From contig CAWBUQ010000019.1 of NCBI GenBank assembly GCA_963791995.1, positions 186,001-250,000 on the forward strand: 64,000 nt of DNA. Reading direction: 5' to 3'. The notes under the pieces are model-generated. The model had not been told where the DNA came from. It searched no databases and saw only the letters and a program-made list of their open reading frames with translations. Each line of letters opens with the position of its first letter. Positions within the stretch are counted from its first letter, which is position 1. Position numbers and translations under genes: made by a program. Origin of the DNA: Bog-473 sp963791995 (GTDB lineage Bacteria; Actinomycetota; Acidimicrobiia; Acidimicrobiales; RAAP-2). Below, piece after piece: positions 47,103-55,954 of this stretch.

Positions 47103-48380
47103 ATGAGTGAGTTCGAAGATGTCAATTTCTTCAGCGATCGATCCGTCCAGGATGACCCCTATCCCTATTTCGACTGGGTGCGGGCGCAGGGTCCGGTATG
47201 GCGGGATCCCCGCCACGGCGTGTTCATGATCACGGGTCACCCCGAGGCGATGACGATCTACGCCGACCCCGCCTCGTTCCCGGCGGACGACTCCCCGTCG
47301 GGGACGTACTCATCGTGCAACGTCGTGAGCGGAAACTTCGTGAAGCTGTCCGAACCCTTCCAGGGGGACGACATCAGTGAGATCATCGTGCGCTGCCGCA
47401 ACGAACTGCCCTTCAGCGACCAGCTCCCCGCGTTCGATCCGCCCACGCACACGGCCCACCGCCACCTCTTGCTGCGCCTCATCACGCCCAAGCGGCTGAA
47501 GGAGAACGAGGACTTCATGTGGCAGTACGCCAACCGCCTCATCGACGGGTTCATCGCCGACGGGTCCTGTGAGATGGTCGGCGCGTACGCAGAACCGTTC
47601 ACCCTGACCGTGATCGCCGATCTCGAAGGCGTGCCCGAGTCCGACCACTCGCTCTTCCGCCAACGACTGTCGACCGCACACCAGGACGTCAGCCACAAAC
47701 CGTTGGAGTTCCTCTACGAGCGGTTCTCGGAGTACATCGAAGACCGCCGTCGCGAGCCGCGGAACGACGTCCTGGGTGGTTTGGCCACTGCGACCTTCCC
47801 CGACGGCTCGACTCCCGAGGTGAGCGACGCCGCCCTCCTGGCCGCCAATCTCTTTGCCGGCGGCCAGGAGACGACCGTGCGGCTCCTCTCCTTCGCGCTG
47901 CGCATGCTCGGTGAGCGTCCCGATCTCCAGCGCCTCGTCCGCGAAGACCGGGCGCGGATCCCGAACTTCATTGAGGAGACCTTGCGTTTGGAGAGCCCGC
48001 TCCGAACCCAATTCCGGATGGCACGTGTCCGGACAGAGCTCGCCGGGGTGGAGATCCCCGCTGGCACCACGATCATGCTGGTGCCGGGCGCGTGCAACCG
48101 CGACCCCCGGGTGTTCACGAACCCCTACGAGTTCGACATCGACCGTGGAAACGCTCGCCAACACATTGCCTTCGGGCACGGCATCCATACCTGTGCCGGC
48201 GCGCCCCTCGCCCGCGCCGAGGGCCGGGTCACGATCAACCAGTTCCTCGACCGCACGTCGGACATCTCCATCTCCGAGGAGCACCACGGTCCGGTCGACC
48301 AACGGCGCTACGAGTACCTACCGACGTTCTTTCTCCGAGGGCTCCAACGCCTCTACCTCGACTTCGCCGTTGCCAGCTGA
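47103..48380 (+). CDS. Cytochrome P450 (third)
   Basis: Intact, 425 residues from ATG 47103. I-helix AGGQETTV (Glu in place of Asp), ExxR in EETLRLES and heme loop FGHGIHTCAGAPLARAEG. The AGxxET type I-helix occurs in several actinobacterial acid- and sterol-hydroxylating P450s, but this is not diagnostic. Cotranscribed with the KstD-like gene, it may hydroxylate the same steroid- or terpenoid-like substrate. Redox partners are not adjacent. Confidence 0.94.
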   Translation: MSEFEDVNFFSDRSVQDDPYPYFDWVRAQGPVWRDPRHGVFMITGHPEAMTIYADPASFPADDSPSGTYSSCNVVSGNFVKLSEPFQGDDISEIIVRCRNELPFSDQLPAFDPPTHTAHRHLLLRLITPKRLKENEDFMWQYANRLIDGFIADGSCEMVGAYAEPFTLTVIADLEGVPESDHSLFRQRLSTAHQDVSHKPLEFLYERFSEYIEDRRREPRNDVLGGLATATFPDGSTPEVSDAALLAANLFAGGQETTVRLLSFALRMLGERPDLQRLVREDRARIPNFIEETLRLESPLRTQFRMARVRTELAGVEIPAGTTIMLVPGACNRDPRVFTNPYEFDIDRGNARQHIAFGHGIHTCAGAPLARAEGRVTINQFLDRTSDISISEEHHGPVDQRRYEYLPTFFLRGLQRLYLDFAVAS

Positions 48381-48387
48381 GCACTCA

Positions 48388-48403
48388 AGCCGCTGATCCG
48401 GCT
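48388..48403. terminator. Weak hairpin between convergent P450 and SDR genes
   Basis: AGCCG (48388-48392) pairs with CGGCT (48399-48403) around CTGATC. A second short stem CTCCGG/CCGGAG follows within the SDR 3' end. No T-tract. Confidence 0.28.
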
Positions 48404-48410
48404 CCGGGGG

Positions 48411-49220
48411 TCACGGCGTCGCCGGAGGGGCCTCCTCAGGCGGTTTCGCCGTGGACATGATCAACTTCGTCTGCGCCAGCGGCGGCCCGGCCGTCGTGCC
48501 GCCGTCGACCGGGAGCACGACCCCCGTCACCTGCGCGGCCCGGTCGCTGGCGAGGAAGACCACCGCGTTGGCGACGTCTTCGGGCTGCGCTTGGCGTTCC
48601 AGCGGCTGCATGTAACGCAGGACCGGGCCCATCTCGTACGTCGTGATGCCTGTGCGGATGTGGGCCGGCGTGAGGCAGTTGACCCGGATGCCGTAGGGAG
48701 CCAGATCGATGGCCAGGCACTTGGTGACATGGGCCACCGCCGCCTTGGACGCCCGGTACGAGATCATCCCGGCACCCGCGTTGATTGCTGCGATGGACGC
48801 GTTGTTGATGATGCAGCCGCCGCCATTGTCCTTCATGTGGCGCGCTGCTCGCTGCGCGCCGGCGATGACACCGAAGAGGTTCACGCTCATGATGCGAGAA
48901 AAATCACTGAGGTCGTCGGGCAAGAATCGCTTGAGCGGAGTCCCGATGCCGGCATTGTTGAACATGATGTCGAGGCCGCCGAAATGATCGACCGCGAAAT
49001 CGACGAGTCCCTGCACCTGTTCCGCATCGCTCACGTCGGTGCGCCAGAAGGCAGCGTCCTCGCCGATCTGAAGGGCGACCTCTTGACCCCGATCGGCGTC
49101 GATGTCCCCGATTACGACCCTCGCACCTTCGGCCACGAGCAGTTGGGCCGTGGCCTCACCGATGCCACCGGCCCCCCCGGTTACGACCGCCACCTTCCCA
49201 GCAAGCTCTTGCGCCTTCAT
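48411..49220 (-). CDS. Short-chain dehydrogenase/reductase
   Basis: Intact, 269 residues. TGGAGGIG at 14-21, DIDADRG after the second strand (Asp, so NAD(H) preferred), NNAG, Ser in NNASIAA and Tyr/Lys in YRASK. A 15-residue C-terminal extension rich in Pro and Glu follows the usual GGTTAGPPL end. It converges on the P450 gene. Possibly a hydroxysteroid- or alcohol-dehydrogenase for this region. Confidence 0.93.
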   Translation of the reverse strand: MKAQELAGKVAVVTGGAGGIGEATAQLLVAEGARVVIGDIDADRGQEVALQIGEDAAFWRTDVSDAEQVQGLVDFAVDHFGGLDIMFNNAGIGTPLKRFLPDDLSDFSRIMSVNLFGVIAGAQRAARHMKDNGGGCIINNASIAAINAGAGMISYRASKAAVAHVTKCLAIDLAPYGIRVNCLTPAHIRTGITTYEMGPVLRYMQPLERQAQPEDVANAVVFLASDRAAQVTGVVLPVDGGTTAGPPLAQTKLIMSTAKPPEEAPPATP

Positions 49221-49304
49221 GGCGCAATAGTACGGTGCCGAAGCTTTGGCTGCAGCCGACCTGAGCGGCCCAGCCCTGCATCGCCGAAATGGCCGTCTCG
49301 GTGC

Positions 49305-50896
49305 TCAGCCTCCGACGGTCGACTGTGCCGCGATCTTGTCGAGGGCATCGGCATCAGCCGGGAGGAGGTAGCCCTGCTCGACCTCCGAAGTCGTTGCCTT
49401 GTCCCACTTTTGAACGAAGCTGGCGTGGGTCGGATACAGGGAACCCAACTTCGACGAGGAGAGCGGCACCGTCGTACCGAAGATCCCGCAGAGCGCCTGA
49501 CCGGACACGGTCGAGGTGTCCGCGCCCGCATTCGCCGGTACGGAAGACGAACCCGGTTGCCCAACCCCTGACAGCTTGGCCACCGGGGCGGCCACCTCTG
49601 GAGAGCGGATGCCGCCGAGTGCGTTGCCGTTGGCATCCGTTCGGAATACATGGTGGTCGGTCGGATCGACCTCGAGACGGGGCGACTGCGGAGGCGGATG
49701 TCCCGTGGCGAGCCAACGATTCACGGCAAAGAGGGCAGCCCGGAGCTCGTAGGTGTGCGATCCCGCGTTGATCGGAGCATCGCAGTCCACGATGCCAGGA
49801 ATGGGATCCTTCGGAGGGTTCAGCATCGAGGCGAACGCATCCGAGTTGGCGGTTCCGCTCCCGGTATCTGTCCGAGCGTACAAGAGCCCATAGGTGTCGT
49901 CGTGCGCGGTTCCGGCTGTCTCCCATTCCCGGATGTCATTGGTCGGGGGTTGTCGAGCCGCCAGATAGCCCAAGCCGAGGAGGTCTGACTCCGTCTCGAA
50001 CATGAAGACCGGTACATGGAGGTCGGTACGGATGTACGTCGGCGTCGGCGTGGTGATCGTCCGCTGCGGTGCCTGCGACAGATCCGCCCCGTCGCCGCCT
50101 CGGCTGTACACGAAGTACGCGTCGTAGATCCCGGGGGAAGACGGCTGGAGGGCATCGATGTAGGTCACGAGACGGAAGGCGGACTGGGACTCGCCAAGGG
50201 CGATCACCCTCTTCGGCGTCAGCCCGCCGAGGATGTCGGATGCGTCCTTGCGAATGGCCTGACCGGCCTGCTGGTAGATGCTGTAGGAGAAGCTGTCGCC
50301 AGGGTGATTGAGCGATCCGTACCGCGCCGAGTCTGTCTGCTTGATGCCCCCTACGCCGTCCGCCGTGGCAATCGAACCCGCCTCGCCGTTGATTCCACCC
50401 GCCTGGGCGTCGACGCCGACGAAAGCCATGCCCTCCCGGATCATCTCGTCGTGGGCGTTCAGCCACGCCGCCGGGGCGTCGATACCTCCGGTCACGTTGA
50501 GCCACTCCACGACGACGGTCCCGTCGAATCGGGCTGCATCCGTCGGCCGGTAGACGACGATTCGAGTCGTGTAGGGCGCCGTGGTCTCGGGACTCACGTG
50601 CCACCGACCGTCCTTCGCCAACGGCGTGCTACTCGCATAAGCGGTGGCCGTTCCGGACAGGAAGAATTCGGACTGCTCGTACCCGACCGTCGAGGGCGCA
50701 AAGAGCGTGGAACCGAGGTACGAGATCCCGCTGCTCGGCAGGACCGGGCCCTGGACCGACGGCGTCGGAACCGAGTTGTCGATCGCAGCGCCCGCCGGAC
50801 CCGGCGACACCACAGGAGCTACCAGGACCGAGAGAAGGAACCCCAACGTGACCGCGGCGACCAGACAGCCGCCAGCCGAAAACGCCTGATCTGCAC
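49305..50896 (-). CDS. Exported alpha/beta-hydrolase-domain protein (PF20091 type)
   Basis: About 525 residues. A signal peptide ends near GPAGA (LVAAVTLGFLLSVLVAPVV hydrophobic core). The nucleophile elbow is ALGESQSAFRL, and the C-terminal half has GLGYLAARQPPTNDIREWETAGTAHDD. The continuous frame starts only at a TTG (50846). A GTG at 50896 has a strong GGGAGGG site and reads QIRRFRLAA, so one base error near 50870 is likely and I use the GTG. Downstream of TetR with a palindromic operator between them, so expression is inducible. Confidence 0.82.
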
Positions 50897-50931
50897 TGGA
50901 CCCTCCCCCGGTTCAGGACCTTCCGAACACA

Positions 50932-50972
50932 CAACGTTGGCAGAGTCTGCCAACGTTGGCGTATTACGTCAA
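50932..50972 (-). promoter_or_regulatory. 27-bp perfect palindrome overlapping the hydrolase promoter
   Basis: CAACGTTGGCAGA (50932-50944) and its exact reverse complement (50946-50958) flank one base. On the minus strand TTGACG (50972-50967) and CAGACT (50949-50944), 17 bases apart, could be -35 and -10. The palindrome would therefore cover the -10, as expected for a TetR-type operator controlling the exported hydrolase. Confidence 0.75.
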
Positions 50973-50992
50973 CGAGGCCCGGGGCGCTTGCG

Positions 50993-51658
50993 TCAGCCCG
51001 CCGCGGCCGGCCACTCGGCGCTGGTCAAGGCCTTGGCCCACCCCTTCTCATCGGTTCCGGTGCCCACCTCGAGCACCCGAAGCCCCCGAGACACGGTGGC
51101 GGCGAGGTCTCCACCATGGAAGAACCACCGAGTCTGGGCGGCTTGGACGACACCCCCCGCGGCAGCGGCAAGCACGGTGGGGACGAGTCCATCGACTGGG
51201 AGCCCGAGCCGGGCGGCGAAGAACTCGGCCATCACGCCCTGCGATTTCAGCTGAATGCCCCCGTAGACCCCCCGCAGGACATTGGGCGTCGCGATGATGA
51301 CGTTCGTCCAGAGACGAATTCGCTCTTGGTCCTCCCGCGCCAACACGTCCTCGAGAGCGAATCGCAACGACAGCACGGGCTGCTCGGTCTCGGGACGAAC
51401 AGCCAGCGCGGCACGCAGCGCGGCGCTGCGCCGATCGATCTGCACCTGCAGAATGTCCTCTTTGGAAGGGAAGTAGCGGTAGAACGTCCGCGCCGAGATG
51501 CCGGCGGCACCGGCGATCTCCTCAACCGTCACCTCGCCGAACCCGCGCTGTTCGAAGAGGCGGAGTGCGACCTCCTCGACCTCCGCGACCATCTGCTCCG
51601 ACCGTCGGGCGCTCAGCTGCCCAACGAGTGATTCTGTGTGGGTATCGGTGTCCTTCAT
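50993..51658 (-). CDS. TetR-family regulator
   Basis: 221 residues. HTH TVEEIAGAAGISARTFYRYFPSKEDILQVQI is typical TetR. The ligand domain includes RLWTNVIIATPNVLRGVYGGIQ. The gene reads toward the hydrolase with the 27-bp palindrome 34 bases after its stop, so it probably represses the hydrolase. Start ATG 51658. Confidence 0.93.
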   Translation of the reverse strand: MKDTDTHTESLVGQLSARRSEQMVAEVEEVALRLFEQRGFGEVTVEEIAGAAGISARTFYRYFPSKEDILQVQIDRRSAALRAALAVRPETEQPVLSLRFALEDVLAREDQERIRLWTNVIIATPNVLRGVYGGIQLKSQGVMAEFFAARLGLPVDGLVPTVLAAAAGGVVQAAQTRWFFHGGDLAATVSRGLRVLEVGTGTDEKGWAKALTSAEWPAAAG

Positions 51659-51746
51659 GCCTCACGTGTCCGTGTCTCGAGAACCTGGTGAACGTGACCC
51701 TATGACGCCCGCCGCACCGCCGCGGCCGCCGGCGTCCGAGTCCCGG

Positions 51747-54700
51747 CTATTGGACCGGCTCGCTCAGCATCTGGACGGTGCGGCCCGCCAGAGCCGGGCC
51801 ATCGGTGTGCAGGTGACAGCGCACCGTGGTCCCGGCCGAGGTCTGGTAGGGCTCCGGCTCGACGTCGGCACATACCGCCATGGCGAAGGGGCAACGGGCG
51901 CGGAACCGGCACCCCTGCTCGCCACCCACGGGCTCGCCGACCTCGCCCCGCAGCAGGACGCGCGTGCGCTCGTGCTGACGGGACGGGTCGGGGATGGGAA
52001 TCGAAGAGAGCAATGCGGCCGTGTACGGATGCGTCGGCCGCTCGTACACCTCGTCGGCGTTGCCCTCCTCGACAATCTGACCCAGGTACATCACGGCGAT
52101 CCGGTCACTGATGTGACGAACGACCGACAGGTCGTGCGCGATGAAGAGGTAGGCGACGCCCAATTCGTGCTGCAACTCGGTCAGCAAGTTGATGACCTGC
52201 GACTGCGTGGACACGTCGAGGGCGCTAACCGGCTCGTCGCACACCAAGAGCCGCGGCTCGAGTGCCAGCGCCCGGGCGATGGCGATGCGTTGGCGTTGAC
52301 CGCCGGAGAACTCGTGCGGCTGGCGTGACAGGACGTGCGATCCGAGTCCTACCTGCGACAGGAGCTGCACGACCCGCTGTTCGCGTTGGGCCCTACCGAG
52401 CGAGGTGTGGATCGCCAAGGGCTCGCCGACGATGTCGGCGATGCTCTGGCGGGGATCGAGCGAGGAATAGGGATCCTGGAAGACCAGCTGCATCGATTCT
52501 CGATGTCGACGAAGGGTCGGCCCCCGCAGCGACGTGATGTCCACGCCGTCAACGACGAGCTTCCCGGCCGTGGGGTCGATGAGGCGCAGGACCAATCGGG
52601 CCAGGGTCGACTTGCCCGAGCCGCTCTCGCCGACAAGGCCGAGGGTCGTCCCCGCGCTGATGCGCATGTCGACCTGGTCCACCGCCCGGACCGATCCGTT
52701 GATCCGTCGCAGTACGCCGCTCCGCAGCGGGAAATCCTTGACGAGGCCGGTGACCTCGAGCACCGCTCCTCCGGACTCCTCGGAGGGACCGGTTCCGTCC
52801 ACGAGGTCCGGCGTCGTGCTTGGGTGCAGGTCCGTCGGAGGGCCGGACAGAGCGAGCTCGTCCTGTCGGACGCAGCGGGCCATCCCGACGGCCGGCCCAC
52901 CCTCTGCAGCGAGTCCGGAGGTTTCGCCATCCGTCATGGAGGGTGCCCGCATGAGCACGGGCGCCACTGTGCATGCGTCGAGCGCGTACGAGCAGCGGGG
53001 GGCAAACCGGCAGCCCTCGGGGAATTGGTCGGGACGCGGCACCATGCCCGGGATCGCATGGAGCGGCTCTCCCCTCGGCGTGAGCTGTGGGATCGAGTGA
53101 AGCAGTGCCTCGGTGTAGGGATGACGCGGACGGGCGAAGAGACTCGAGGACGCTCGCTGTTCGACGATCTGACCGGCGTACATGACGACGACGTCGTCAG
53201 CCACGTCCACGATCACCCCCAGGTCGTGCGTGACGAAGATCATCGCCATGTCTGCTTCGCCCTGGAGCGTGTGCAAGAGCTCGATGATCTGCGCCTGCGT
53301 GGTGACATCGAGCGCCGTGGTGGGCTCGTCAGCGATCAAGAGCTTGGGCGAGCACGACAGCGCCATGGCGATCATGACCCGCTGGCGCATGCCACCCGAG
53401 AATGCGTACGGATAGTCCTCCGCTCGGGTGGCCGCATGCGGGATCTCCACCCGGTCGAGCATCTCGACGGCGATCTTCGCCGACTCGGCGCGGCTGATTC
53501 CGCGGTGCGTGCGAACCTGCTCGGCGATCTGGTTGCCCACGGTGAACGCCGGGTTCAAACTCGTCATGGGCTCTTGGAAGATCATGGCGATGTCGTTCCC
53601 CCGGAGCTTGCGCATGCCGGCCTGGCTCAGTGTGGTCAGCTCCTGGCGTTCGAAGCGGATCGAACCCGAGACTCGGGACACTCGTGGGGGGAGGAGACCC
53701 ATGACGGCGAGGGCCGTGACCGTCTTGCCCGAGCCGCTCTCGCCCACAAGGCCCAGGGTCTTGCCTCGCTGCAGCGTGAAGCTGGCGTCCTCCATGACCG
53801 GCAGCCACTCCTGTCGGGTGAGGAACTCGATCCGGAGCCCTTCGACGCGCAAGAGCGCTGTCTCGGGTTCGGTCGCGGGAGTCTCGACCACCCCTTGATC
53901 CGGCGTGCTCGGCCGGGGGAGCAACCTGCGCCGGCCCTCCCTCGTGGCACCGACCAGCCCGCTGCCCGACGGCCGCTCCCGACCCAACGAGTCCCGCAAT
54001 CCGTCGGCAACCAGGTTGAAGGCCAGGACGGTGAGCATGATGGCGACACCGGGGAAGATGACCGCCCACGGCGCTGAGTTGATGAACTGGAAGCCTTCTT
54101 GGAGCATCCCGCCCCAGCTCGGGATGGGCGGCTGCTCACCGATTCCGAGAAAGCTCAGGCCGGCTTCGGTCAGGAGGGCGAAGCCCAGCGCCAGCGCCAG
54201 CTGAATGATGATGGGCGAGGCCACATTTGGCAGAACATGGCGCGCCACGAGCCGCTTGGACGTCGCACCGAGGCTCCGGGCCGATTCGATGTACGCCTCC
54301 TCACGGACTGCGATCACCTCGCCACGGAGCAATCGAACGAAGCTCGGCACGAACACGATGGCGATGGCAATGGCGGCGTCGTTGATGTCAGCACCCAGCA
54401 ATGCGGCCACGGTCAACGCCAGGACGAGCGGAGGAAAGGAGAAGAGGGCGTCCATGGTCCGCATGATCACCGAGTCCACCGCTCCCCGGAAGAAACCCGC
54501 GATGAGACCGAGAGGGATGGCGACGACGGCGGCAAGACCGACGATCTCGAATGCGGCCCGCAACGAGATGCGGGCACCCCAGATGAGTCGGCTCAGGATG
54601 TCGCGCCCGAGATCGTCGGTGCCGAGCCAGTGCGAGAAGGACGGCCCCGCATTGATGGCGTTGATGTCCTGGGCATCCGGCGGGTGCGGGGCGATCAGCG

Positions 54701-54890
54701 GGGCGAAGATGGCCGCGACGATCACGACCAAGAGGAAGACCAGACCTGCGATGGCCCAGCGCTGGTGGAGGAAGCGCAGCCAGAAGCCGGGACGCCGCTC
54801 GGGCAGTTCGTCGGGGCTGTCCCCCGTCTCGGGAATGTCGGTCAGTCCGACGAACGGGTCGCCGGCCCCCGGTGGGCTCCACGTGCTCAT
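51747..54890 (-). CDS. Fused oligopeptide-type ABC transporter: DppC permease + DppD and DppF ATPases
   Basis: One uninterrupted 1047-residue protein. Residues 40-305 are a DppC-type permease with six helices and the EAA loop EEAYIESARSLGATSKRL. Residues 345-690 are the first ATPase (Walker A GESGSGKT at 383-390, FSGGMRQRV, LLIADEPTTALDV, switch THDLGV). Residues about 715-1040 are the second (GESGSGKST, FSGGQRQRI, LVCDEPVSALDV, AHDLSV). Each ATPase has the Cys-rich OppD/F C-terminal motif (CRFAPRCSYALDAC and CRFRARCPFAMAVC). With DppB and the binding protein upstream it forms a full importer for peptides or other small solutes. Confidence 0.93.
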   Translation of the reverse strand: MSTWSPPGAGDPFVGLTDIPETGDSPDELPERRPGFWLRFLHQRWAIAGLVFLLVVIVAAIFAPLIAPHPPDAQDINAINAGPSFSHWLGTDDLGRDILSRLIWGARISLRAAFEIVGLAAVVAIPLGLIAGFFRGAVDSVIMRTMDALFSFPPLVLALTVAALLGADINDAAIAIAIVFVPSFVRLLRGEVIAVREEAYIESARSLGATSKRLVARHVLPNVASPIIIQLALALGFALLTEAGLSFLGIGEQPPIPSWGGMLQEGFQFINSAPWAVIFPGVAIMLTVLAFNLVADGLRDSLGRERPSGSGLVGATREGRRRLLPRPSTPDQGVVETPATEPETALLRVEGLRIEFLTRQEWLPVMEDASFTLQRGKTLGLVGESGSGKTVTALAVMGLLPPRVSRVSGSIRFERQELTTLSQAGMRKLRGNDIAMIFQEPMTSLNPAFTVGNQIAEQVRTHRGISRAESAKIAVEMLDRVEIPHAATRAEDYPYAFSGGMRQRVMIAMALSCSPKLLIADEPTTALDVTTQAQIIELLHTLQGEADMAMIFVTHDLGVIVDVADDVVVMYAGQIVEQRASSSLFARPRHPYTEALLHSIPQLTPRGEPLHAIPGMVPRPDQFPEGCRFAPRCSYALDACTVAPVLMRAPSMTDGETSGLAAEGGPAVGMARCVRQDELALSGPPTDLHPSTTPDLVDGTGPSEESGGAVLEVTGLVKDFPLRSGVLRRINGSVRAVDQVDMRISAGTTLGLVGESGSGKSTLARLVLRLIDPTAGKLVVDGVDITSLRGPTLRRHRESMQLVFQDPYSSLDPRQSIADIVGEPLAIHTSLGRAQREQRVVQLLSQVGLGSHVLSRQPHEFSGGQRQRIAIARALALEPRLLVCDEPVSALDVSTQSQVINLLTELQHELGVAYLFIAHDLSVVRHISDRIAVMYLGQIVEEGNADEVYERPTHPYTAALLSSIPIPDPSRQHERTRVLLRGEVGEPVGGEQGCRFRARCPFAMAVCADVEPEPYQTSAGTTVRCHLHTDGPALAGRTVQMLSEPVQ

Positions 54891-54900
54891 CTCGACGCCC

Positions 54901-55869
54901 TCACGACAGCCGCACTTTGGGGTTCAAGTAGGCATAGACGATGTCGACGACGAGATTGATGAGGACGAAAGCAGTCGCCACCACCAGGACCACCCCCTGG
55001 ATTTCGGGGATGTCCTTGTCGTTGATGGCCTGGATGATGTAGGTGCCCAGTCCCGGCAGGGAGAAGATTTGCTCAATGATCAACGTGCCGCCGAGCAGGT
55101 ATCCGAATTGGATGCCGATCACGGTCACGGCCGGGCTGAGCGCGTTCTTGAGGGCGTGCTTCCCCACGACCATGCTCGGGCTGAGGCCCTTGGCGACAGC
55201 CGTGCGCATGTAGTCCTGGTCCAGGGTGTCGATGAGAGCCCCACGCACCTGGCGTGCGATCACCGCCGAGCCGCCGATGCCGAGCGCGAGCCACGGCAGC
55301 AGCAGATCCTGGAACCATTCCATCGGTGATTGGGCGAACGGCGTGTAGCCGAGGGCGGGCAGCCACGACAGCTTGACCGCGAAGACGATCACCAAGATCA
55401 TCGCCAGCCAGAAGTCGGGGATGGCAACGGCGAGGCTCGATCCCACCGTGACGGCGCGGTCGCGGGCCGTGTTCTGATGCAACCCGGAGATGATCCCGGC
55501 CGGGAGCCCGATCAGGATGGCGACGACCATCCCGCCCACCGCCACGCTGAGCGTGACCGGGAAGCGGGCGGCGATGCCCGACGCCACCGTCTCGTTGTTG
55601 AACAGCGAGTTGCCCAGGTCCCCGTGCAGCGCGGCCCGCAGCCAGTTCCAGTACTGGGCGAAGAAGCCCTCGTTGAGGTGGAGCTGGGCCGAGATCTTGG
55701 CAATTTCAGCCGGCGTCGCCTTGGTGCCTCCGGCCAGGGCGATCGCCGGGTTGCCCGGAATGATGAGGATCAGCGAATAGACGCCTAGGGAGATCAGGAA
55801 CAGCAGCAGGACGGTGATGAGCAGACGGCGGGCGACAAACGTCAGCAGGGACCCACCACCGGACGCCAT
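54901..55869 (-). CDS. Oligopeptide-type ABC transporter permease (DppB)
   Basis: Intact, 322 residues: ARRLLITVLLLFLISLGVYSLILIIPGNPA at the N terminus, TLSVAVGGMVVAILIGLPAGIISG, the EAA loop DYMRTAVAKGLSPSMVVGKHALKNALSP and the C-terminal LINLVVDIVYAYLNPKVRL. Six helices. Ten bases upstream of the fused DppCDF gene. Confidence 0.94.
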   Translation of the reverse strand: MASGGGSLLTFVARRLLITVLLLFLISLGVYSLILIIPGNPAIALAGGTKATPAEIAKISAQLHLNEGFFAQYWNWLRAALHGDLGNSLFNNETVASGIAARFPVTLSVAVGGMVVAILIGLPAGIISGLHQNTARDRAVTVGSSLAVAIPDFWLAMILVIVFAVKLSWLPALGYTPFAQSPMEWFQDLLLPWLALGIGGSAVIARQVRGALIDTLDQDYMRTAVAKGLSPSMVVGKHALKNALSPAVTVIGIQFGYLLGGTLIIEQIFSLPGLGTYIIQAINDKDIPEIQGVVLVVATAFVLINLVVDIVYAYLNPKVRLS

Positions 55870-55954
55870 CGTCGCCCGCTAGCTCAGCGAGGTCCGACGC
55901 CGCAGCACATCGCCGGCCGGCCAGCTGTCCCCGCCCGCATTCACGACGGTGCGG

